A stretch of 38,649 nt of DNA, from assembly GCA_946186335.1 (NCBI GenBank), contig CAMHMW010000001.1, positions 1-38,649 of the forward strand. The letters run 5' to 3'. Shown piece after piece: positions 32,845 through 38,649 of the stretch. Source of the DNA: an uncultured Candidatus Melainabacteria bacterium (GTDB taxonomy: Bacteria; Cyanobacteriota; Vampirovibrionia; Gastranaerophilales; Gastranaerophilaceae). Numbering within the stretch: the first letter of the stretch is position 1; the number at the start of each line of letters is the position of its first letter. Made by a program: the position numbers and the translations under genes. A model generated the notes under the pieces. The model worked only from the letters and a program-made list of their open reading frames with translations. It made no database searches and was not told the origin of the DNA.

Positions 32845-34830
32845 ATGTCCATTAAGAAACTAACTCTGGCAGCTGCGATTGCCGTTGGAATATCAACGTG
32901 TTCCTTAACTCCGGTAATGGCAGCCTGCCCTTGTTCAGCACAGGAGCCGACCCCTGTTGTTACAGGACCGGCATGTCCCGTGACAACAGCACCGTCAACA
33001 ACGTGTAACAGGTGTAAAAAACCAAAATCTGACTGTAAATGTAAAAAACAGCGTTATCGCAAAACAAAAGGCTGTAATGATGATATCAGTTGTAACAAAA
33101 CAACAGGACCATCCTCAACCTTATGTCCACAGTCGGGGAAACCTGATAGAGCGGATATGAAACAGGTTTACGGCTATCCGCAGGCAATTTACGGTTCTAA
33201 TAACTATGTAGGTGAACCTGCAAACTCTATTCTTTCAACAGAAACCGCAATGAACGGTATTAACTCCCCCGCAGACGGCATGTTGTCTTCTGTCAGCGGA
33301 GCAACCGTTGCAAGAGATTGTAACTGCCAAACAGGTGCTGCGGCACAATTACCCTGCTTAAACGGATGTCCGAATACTGGCAGTGGCGCAATAGTAAACA
33401 GAGATAACAGAACTATGGATGGTGCATCCTGTCCTATTGATTTTCAGTCTGCAAACTCAATTGAAGCGATGAAAAAATCTTATGTTCCTTATGAGTTGCC
33501 GAAACAGGAAATAACCGGTGCGGCTTCCCCTTTAGGAGGGTGCATGTTCCCTGATGTCCCAAACAGCCATTGGGCAGCATGCGATATTGATAAACTGGCA
33601 ATAAATGATATTGTTGTCGGTTATCCGGACGGGCTGTTCAAGCCTAATAAAAACATATCACGTGCGGAATTTGCAACAATGCTTGTAAAAGGATTTAATC
33701 TTACCCCGAGTTATGGTGCAAGAACGAAGTTTACCGATGTTGCGCAGAACAACTGGGCTAATGCCGCAATAGTCAAGGCTGTTGACGAAGATTTGCTTGC
33801 AGGGTATCCGAATAAAACTTTCAGACCGAAAGCCCCAGTCACACGAGTTGAGGCTTTGGCATCAATTGCCAAAGGTATGACTTGTGATATTGACCAGTGC
33901 AAGGCTGATGAAATTCTGAGTCATTATTCTGACGGAAACAAAATCCCGAACTGGGCAAGAATCCCTGTTGCAAAATCTTTGCAGAGCGGTGCGCTGAAAG
34001 ATTCACCTGTTCCGAATATGATTATGCCGAACAAAGATGCTTCCCGTGCTGATATTGCTTCTATGATGCAAACAGTTCGTGTTGCGCTTGGTTATGACAT
34101 AAATCCGAAAACTGCAAATGCGGCTTGTCCGATTTGCCCGAGTGAAAACCTGTTTGCCGAACACGAAGAAATCGTGAAAATTCCGACACTTAAACTTTCA
34201 ATGATAGACCAGATTACCGCAAAATCTTCTCACGTAGGTCAGTATTTCAGAGCAAATACGTTAGAGGATGTCACAATTAACGGGGTTACATATCCCTGCG
34301 GTTCAACTGTTACAGGTCAGGTGGTTGAAGTTATAAGACCGTCAGGATGTAATAAAGGCGCATTGAAACTTGCGTTTACGGAAATCAAACACGGTGACTG
34401 CAAAACAAAATTACCAAAACAAATTTTGCAAGCACAGGTTAACAAATCAAAACGTGTAAATATTGTGGCAAGACTTGTTGAAATGCCGTTTACATGGGCA
34501 GGGTCGTTAGTCGGTGTTGTCGGCAGAACGGCAGGCGGTATCTTAACTAATGTCGGTAATGCAGCAGAGAATGTTTCAAACAATGCCGGCTATATGCTGG
34601 GTCATACTTTCCAGGGGCAATTCGGTGCTGCTGCACGCAACCTCGGAGAAGGTCTGTACGAAACGGCAAAGGCACCTGTTGACGCAACAAGAACTGCTTT
34701 ATCCGGTACTATGGGCTTATTCCAGACAACAGGGGATGAATTTGCTTACCTTGTTGACCCGAAAGGTTCAAAAATATCCGCAGTTAACCCAAGAGAACAC
34801 ATAACAATAGCCTTTGGTTGTGCTGAATAA
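32845..34830 (+). CDS. Exported cysteine-rich protein with three SLH domains
   Basis: 661 residues. A signal peptide (MSIKKLTLAAAIAVGIS, VMA-AC cleavage near 26) precedes a Cys-rich, basic region with about ten Cys in 70 residues. Three SLH repeats follow: FPDVPNSHW (from 235), FTDVAQNNWA (from 296) and a weaker one (from 357). SLH domains anchor proteins to the wall or, in cyanobacteria, hold outer-membrane proteins to peptidoglycan. The C-terminal about 200 residues include a small beta-rich domain and Gly/Ala-rich segments. M-A-A-C could also be a weak lipobox. AAGGAGGT fixes the ATG at 32845, although the frame is open upstream. Confidence 0.85.
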   Translation: MSIKKLTLAAAIAVGISTCSLTPVMAACPCSAQEPTPVVTGPACPVTTAPSTTCNRCKKPKSDCKCKKQRYRKTKGCNDDISCNKTTGPSSTLCPQSGKPDRADMKQVYGYPQAIYGSNNYVGEPANSILSTETAMNGINSPADGMLSSVSGATVARDCNCQTGAAAQLPCLNGCPNTGSGAIVNRDNRTMDGASCPIDFQSANSIEAMKKSYVPYELPKQEITGAASPLGGCMFPDVPNSHWAACDIDKLAINDIVVGYPDGLFKPNKNISRAEFATMLVKGFNLTPSYGARTKFTDVAQNNWANAAIVKAVDEDLLAGYPNKTFRPKAPVTRVEALASIAKGMTCDIDQCKADEILSHYSDGNKIPNWARIPVAKSLQSGALKDSPVPNMIMPNKDASRADIASMMQTVRVALGYDINPKTANAACPICPSENLFAEHEEIVKIPTLKLSMIDQITAKSSHVGQYFRANTLEDVTINGVTYPCGSTVTGQVVEVIRPSGCNKGALKLAFTEIKHGDCKTKLPKQILQAQVNKSKRVNIVARLVEMPFTWAGSLVGVVGRTAGGILTNVGNAAENVSNNAGYMLGHTFQGQFGAAARNLGEGLYETAKAPVDATRTALSGTMGLFQTTGDEFAYLVDPKGSKISAVNPREHITIAFGCAE

Positions 34831-34858
34831 TTAGTCCTTTCTCGGTTATAGATAAAAG

Positions 34859-34890
34859 AAACGGCGGATGTAATATACATCCGCCGTTTT
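34859..34890. terminator. Strong bidirectional terminator
   Basis: AAACGGCGGATG (34859-34870) and CATCCGCCGTTT (34877-34888) form a perfect 12-bp GC-rich stem that the inner bases extend. Ts follow on both strands. It separates the convergent SLH and ArsB/NhaD-like genes. Confidence 0.92.
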
Positions 34891-34905
34891 CTAATTCCTT
34901 GATAC

Positions 34906-36228
34906 TTAGCGTAAATATCTGAAATACAGATAAACCGAACTTAAAGCCAACGATATAAATACAATTAAGCATCCGTATTTCATAAACCTTAAAAATGAAA
35001 TCTTATGTCCGTGAGATGCTGCGGTTTCGCTGACCAAAACATTTGCGGCTGCCCCGATAATTGTAAGATTTCCGCCTAAACATGCACCCAAAGATAATGC
35101 CCACCAAAGAGCATGAACAGGACCTGTCATTGCGTTCGGGTTAGCAGGATTTATGAGTTCGGAAATCAGAGGTGCCATAGTTGCGGTATATGGAATGTTA
35201 TCTATTATGCCGGAGAGTATTCCCGATGCCCATAAAATTATCATTGTTGCGGCTTCAATACTTCCATGAGTAAGGACAATCAATTGATCCGCAAGGAATT
35301 TTATTCCGCCGTTAGCCTCAAATCCGCCTATGATAATGAACAGACCAATGAAGAAAAATATTGTCAGCCATTCAACATCACGATAGATTTCTTTCGGTTT
35401 TTCAAACAATAGCAGGAAAGATGCCCCCGCAACCGCAAACACGAATGCCGAAATATGTGTTATATCGTGAGTTACAAACCCTAATATAACAAGTGCCAGA
35501 GTTATGACAGAACGAATCATAAGTCCTTTATCGGTAATTGTGTTTGAATTATCAAGATTTGCAATATGTGCCATTTTTTCAGGAGTTGCTTTTAAGTGTT
35601 TCCTGAAAATAAAAATAAGTATTCCTATAGAAATCATAAATATTATAAATACTATCGGGGTGAGTTCTCTGACAAAATCCATAAAACTCAGTCCTGCACG
35701 TGTTCCGATAATAATGTTCGGGGGATCTCCGATTAGTGTTGCAGTACCGCCGATATTTGATGCAAGAACCTCTGTTATTAAAAACGGAACAGGGTCAGTT
35801 TCAAATTCTTTTGCAATTACAAATGTAATTGGCATCATTAAAACAACAGTCGTTACGTTATCTAAAAAAGCTGATGCAAACGCCGTAAATGCGGCAAGTG
35901 CGAACAAAACCGTTTTCGGATGTCCTTTTGTTGCTTTTAACAAGTTTATAGCCATCCATTTAAAAACTCCGCTGCGACTTGCAATATGGACAATTATCAT
36001 CATTCCGATAAGTAAAAATATAACTTCAAAATCAACGTATTCAAATACTCCTTTTACGTTGTTTTCAAGGTTTAGTGTCAATGGAACAAGTCCCAAAAGC
36101 ATTGTCAAAGATGCCCCGACAAGTGCAACGACAGATTTTTGTATTTTTTCGCTGGCAATAAATATGTATGCAATCAGAAGTATAGCACCTGATATTATCA
36201 TTCCATGCGTTTGTATAAAGTCTATCAT
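34906..36228 (-). CDS. ArsB/NhaD-like ion transporter (IT superfamily)
   Basis: 440 residues, about 11-12 membrane segments. The repeated hairpin motifs SAFLDNVTTVVLMMP and SGIIDNIPYTATMAP, and GGTATLIGDPPNIIIG with its counterpart GGNLTIIGAAANVLV, place it in the CitT/ArsB/NhaD superfamily. Members export arsenite, exchange Na+/H+ or carry dicarboxylates; the sequence does not decide between them, and no arsR or arsC is nearby. GAGG 6 nt before the ATG supports the start. Downstream of rseP on the same strand, 57 nt apart. Confidence 0.85.
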   Translation of the reverse strand: MIDFIQTHGMIISGAILLIAYIFIASEKIQKSVVALVGASLTMLLGLVPLTLNLENNVKGVFEYVDFEVIFLLIGMMIIVHIASRSGVFKWMAINLLKATKGHPKTVLFALAAFTAFASAFLDNVTTVVLMMPITFVIAKEFETDPVPFLITEVLASNIGGTATLIGDPPNIIIGTRAGLSFMDFVRELTPIVFIIFMISIGILIFIFRKHLKATPEKMAHIANLDNSNTITDKGLMIRSVITLALVILGFVTHDITHISAFVFAVAGASFLLLFEKPKEIYRDVEWLTIFFFIGLFIIIGGFEANGGIKFLADQLIVLTHGSIEAATMIILWASGILSGIIDNIPYTATMAPLISELINPANPNAMTGPVHALWWALSLGACLGGNLTIIGAAANVLVSETAASHGHKISFLRFMKYGCLIVFISLALSSVYLYFRYLR

Positions 36229-36285
36229 CTTTACCTCTTAATAAATGTATATTATATAACCTTGTTAATTATATCACAAACAAAG

Positions 36286-37653
36286 TTACAGTTGATGCAT
36301 TATTAGTGCATAAATATCATTACCGATAAGTAAAAATGCAAGAATTATTATAAGTACAAAAAATACCGTACTTGTCCACTCAATGACTTTTTCGCTGACG
36401 GGTTTCCCTCTCAGAGTTTCAATCATCATAAACATAAAGTGACCGCCGTCAAGTGCCGGTATGGGCAAGAAATTCAAAATAGCAAGCCAGGCGGAAATTA
36501 TTGCCGTCAGCAATAGTCCGGAGGACATTCCGCCATGAGATATTACATCTCCGCCGATTTTTGCAACTGCCACAATTCCATGAACTTCTTTTGCCGGAAT
36601 TTTACCCGTAATTAACTGCCAAAATCCGTATATTTGCATTACGGTCTGTTTTACAAGATAATCCGTTCCGCCTTTTATAATCTGCGGGAAGGTTTTTGTT
36701 TTGACTGTAATTGCTTCAACCCTTGGCATAATTCCGATTAAGCCCTGTTTGTTCGGATAAATTGTTTTCAGGGTAAGGACTTTTCCTTTTCTTTCAACCG
36801 TAATATCTAACGGTCTGTAATTATCTGATACTGCATAAGCAATGTCATTAAGAGTTGTTTCTCCGTCTGCCGTATATTCAGATTTACCATATATTTCATC
36901 TCTCAGTTTTATTTGATTTTCGCTGAGTTTTAACCGTTTATCTTTATAAAATGCCAAACCCTGAAGAATTTCATCATCCAGATGAATTGCCGGTTCATTT
37001 TCAAAAGGTGCAAGTTTTACCACAACCCCTTTATCTATTTTAACATCCGGTACAAGACCTATATTCAGCCCTTCCAGTTCGCTGAGGTTATCTTCATAAA
37101 CTTCTTCGTCAACTTTGCCGTCAAATTGTGCACTGTTTTTGGCATAGAGTGTAAGTGCATAATGAGATTCTATTTTTGAACCGTTTATGGTTAAGATTTT
37201 ATCACCTTTTTTTAGTCCGCTGTTCCATACGGATTCTCCTTTATCTGCAAGTATTTTACCGACATAAACATTGGCCTTTCCTGAGGGCAGTTCCCCCCAG
37301 ATACCTGCAACCAGAAATACGAGTAAAAATGCAACAACAAGGTTTGTCAGAACCCCTGCCGATATTACTATAATTCTTTTCCAGACAGGTGCGTTTGCAA
37401 ATCTCTCGGGGGAATCAGGCGGAAGTTCGGAATCTTTTTCATCATCGGGAAATGCCACATATCCGCCCAAAAGACAGGCATGAATCAAGTATTCGACATC
37501 TCCGATTTTTTTACTCCACAGTGTAGGACCTATCGGAAATCCTATTGCAAATTTTGAAACTTTAATTCCCAGAGAGCGGGCAGCGATAAAATGCCCCATT
37601 TCGTGAACGAGAATTAAAAATCCTAAAAGTAATATCATTATTATAACTGACAT
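36286..37653 (-). CDS. rseP: Site-2 intramembrane metalloprotease RseP
   Basis: 455 residues. The first membrane helix holds HEMGH (His17, Glu18, His21); the C-terminal helix holds NFLPIPALDGGH, the third zinc ligand. Between them is a long extracytoplasmic PDZ-type region (KGDKILTINGSKI) with an insertion that makes the protein longer than a single-PDZ site-2 protease. Such proteases release membrane-tethered regulators in envelope stress. AGAGG before the ATG lies in a G-rich stretch. Downstream of pheS, possibly co-transcribed. Confidence 0.92.
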   Translation of the reverse strand: MSVIIMILLLGFLILVHEMGHFIAARSLGIKVSKFAIGFPIGPTLWSKKIGDVEYLIHACLLGGYVAFPDDEKDSELPPDSPERFANAPVWKRIIVISAGVLTNLVVAFLLVFLVAGIWGELPSGKANVYVGKILADKGESVWNSGLKKGDKILTINGSKIESHYALTLYAKNSAQFDGKVDEEVYEDNLSELEGLNIGLVPDVKIDKGVVVKLAPFENEPAIHLDDEILQGLAFYKDKRLKLSENQIKLRDEIYGKSEYTADGETTLNDIAYAVSDNYRPLDITVERKGKVLTLKTIYPNKQGLIGIMPRVEAITVKTKTFPQIIKGGTDYLVKQTVMQIYGFWQLITGKIPAKEVHGIVAVAKIGGDVISHGGMSSGLLLTAIISAWLAILNFLPIPALDGGHFMFMMIETLRGKPVSEKVIEWTSTVFFVLIIILAFLLIGNDIYALIMHQL

Positions 37654-37660
37654 TTATTTA

Positions 37661-37696
37661 CCTCTCTCCCTATCCCTCTACCGCAAGGGGTGAGGA
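37661..37696. repeat. GC-rich hairpin element between pheS and rseP
   Basis: CCTC (37661-37664) pairs with GAGG (37692-37695) and CCC (37668-37670) with GGG further in. The element is C-rich on the plus strand and has several G-runs on the minus strand, unlike the AT-rich surroundings. It looks like a REP-type or dispersed repeat rather than a terminator, since no U-tract follows on the minus strand. Confidence 0.4.
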
Positions 37697-37710
37697 AATA
37701 GAGTTATTAT

Positions 37711-38649
37711 TTATCCCTTAAATTGTTCCAAAAATCTTACATCATCATTAAAGAATAATCTTATATCATCAATAGCATATTTCAGCATGGCAAGTCTTTC
37801 AACCCCCATACCGAAAGCAAAACCGGAATAAACATCAGGGTCAATTCCGACACCTCTCAATACGTTCGGGTCAACCATGCCTGCCCCTAAAATTTCAAGC
37901 CAACCTGTTCCTGAGCATGTGCGGCAACCTTTTCCTTCGCACATAATACACTGAACATCAACTTCTGCTGACGGTTCCGTGAACGGGAAAAAACTGTTTC
38001 TGAATCTTGTCGGACGGCTTGCTCCGAAGTATATTCTGATAAATTCGTTTAAAACCCCTTTCAAATCTCCGAAAGTAATATCTTTATCAACATAAAGACC
38101 TTCTATCTGGTGGAAGAAATTATTTTTGCGGGCATTTATGTTTTCATTTCTGTAAACTCTGCCCGGTGCAATAATTCGGATAGGCGGTTTTTGGTTTTCC
38201 ATAACGTGAATTTGAGCGCCTGATGTCTGGCTTCTCAATACAACATTTTTTGCTATATTTGTATAGAAAGTATCCTGAACGTCACGTGCGGGGTGGTCTT
38301 TGGGTACGTTTAACATATCAAAGTTAAAGTATTCTGTTTCAACTTCCGGTGAACATTCGTTCGGGGCAACAGAAAACCCAAGACTCTGAAAAATTGAAAC
38401 AATTTCATTCGTTGTTGATGTCAGCGGATGAACATGTCCGTGTGGAGTGTATTGTCCCGGCAGGGTTATATCAATTTTTTCTTTTTCAAGTTTTTGGTTT
38501 AATTCTTTAATATAAAATGCCTGAAATTTTTCGGATATGGATTTTTCAAGTTTTTGGCTTATTTCGTTGGCAAGTGAGCCGACAATTCTTTTATCTTCAT
38601 CGGATAAGTCTTTCAGCCCCTTTTTTATTTCGTTAAATTCGCCTTTGCG
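37711..38649 (-). CDS. pheS: Phenylalanyl-tRNA synthetase alpha subunit PheS (5' end outside window)
   Basis: The frame is open to the right edge, giving 312 residues; an internal Met at 38316 is not the start. An N-terminal coiled coil (LANEISQKLEKSISEKFQA) precedes LPGQYTPHGHVHPL, and the class II motifs follow: DTFYTNIAKNVVLRSQTS, RNENINARKNNFFHQIEG and GFAFGMGVERLAML. CIMCEGKGCRTC is the cysteine cluster common in bacterial PheS. It charges tRNA-Phe together with PheT, which is not downstream here. About 25-30 N-terminal residues are missing. Confidence 0.93.
   Translation of the reverse strand, partial: RKGEFNEIKKGLKDLSDEDKRIVGSLANEISQKLEKSISEKFQAFYIKELNQKLEKEKIDITLPGQYTPHGHVHPLTSTTNEIVSIFQSLGFSVAPNECSPEVETEYFNFDMLNVPKDHPARDVQDTFYTNIAKNVVLRSQTSGAQIHVMENQKPPIRIIAPGRVYRNENINARKNNFFHQIEGLYVDKDITFGDLKGVLNEFIRIYFGASRPTRFRNSFFPFTEPSAEVDVQCIMCEGKGCRTCSGTGWLEILGAGMVDPNVLRGVGIDPDVYSGFAFGMGVERLAMLKYAIDDIRLFFNDDVRFLEQFKG

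Noticed and set aside
35504..36241. 245-codon open frame on the plus strand
   Set aside because: It is fully antisense to the ArsB/NhaD-like gene; its Ile/Ser/Thr-rich composition is what a complement of membrane-protein codons yields, and it has no ribosome site.
37711..38316. A 201-residue PheS starting at the internal Met
   Set aside because: The same frame continues without a stop to the right edge and encodes recognisable PheS sequence.
1..38649. CRISPR arrays, tRNA or rRNA genes, insertion sequences, prophage
   Set aside because: I saw no regularly spaced repeats, no cloverleaf or rRNA-like segments, and no transposase, integrase or phage structural genes.

Overview
The window is an AT-rich, densely coded bacterial chromosome segment using the standard code. 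It has about 35 genes, no rRNA, tRNA, IS element or CRISPR array that I can see. The gene content mixes traits of Firmicutes and Cyanobacteria: a pgpH-ybeY-dgkA block, MurT, YtxH proteins, a cyanobacterial-style ComEC motif (AASGMN), PilT, a free-standing SLH envelope protein, FolE2 and RseP. This mix, plus several small proteins I do not recognise, best fits a non-photosynthetic relative of Cyanobacteria (Melainabacteria/Vampirovibrionia, e.g. a gut Gastranaerophilales). That placement is an inference of moderate confidence, not a database result.

Layout. 1-4.5 kb: the 3' part of a very large modular protein with two calpain/papain-like domains, cut off at the left edge. 4.6-8.5 kb: a small helical protein, two tandem ArsP_2-type membrane exporters and a TPR-glycosyltransferase. 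8.6-13.8 kb: an unknown protein, then comEC and pilT divergently transcribed from overlapping promoters (DNA uptake and pilus retraction), then recO. 14-18.3 kb: a double AAA+ ATPase, a sodium:amino-acid symporter and an orphan sugar ABC permease. 18.4-23.7 kb: an M49-like metallopeptidase, a 97-aa protein, mazG-folE2 (overlapping, minus strand), a pair of unknown genes and a small membrane protein. 23.7-27.3 kb: murT-pdxJ-zinc-ribbon operon, then YtxH/DUF948-like/YtxH. 27.4-30.6 kb: pgpH-ybeY-dgkA. 30.7-32.6 kb: small unknown genes, a structured intergenic element, surE, and a 50-aa gene with a good Shine-Dalgarno. 32.8-34.8 kb: a cysteine-rich exported SLH protein. 34.9 kb to the right edge, minus strand: ArsB/NhaD-like transporter, rseP and pheS (cut off by the right edge).

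How the parts relate. Envelope and cell-wall functions dominate: MurT (peptidoglycan amidation), DgkA (lipid carrier recycling), RseP (envelope proteolysis), SLH protein, ComEC/PilT, TPR-glycosyltransferase and several transporters. PgpH points to c-di-AMP turnover. FolE2 and MazG are translationally coupled, which suggests a folate-pathway pairing.

Regulatory signals are unusually readable. At least eight upstream regions carry an extended -10 (TGn-TAnnnT). Two minus-strand genes have this box exactly 6 nt from the start codon with no Shine-Dalgarno, which predicts leaderless mRNAs. Strong hairpin-plus-U terminators separate most units. The observations most worth follow-up are the tandem calpain-like protein, the Cys/Ser-swapped exporter pair, the overlapping comEC/pilT promoters, the nested inverted repeat before the AAA+ gene, the mazG-folE2 coupling, the leaderless starts and the structured element before surE.
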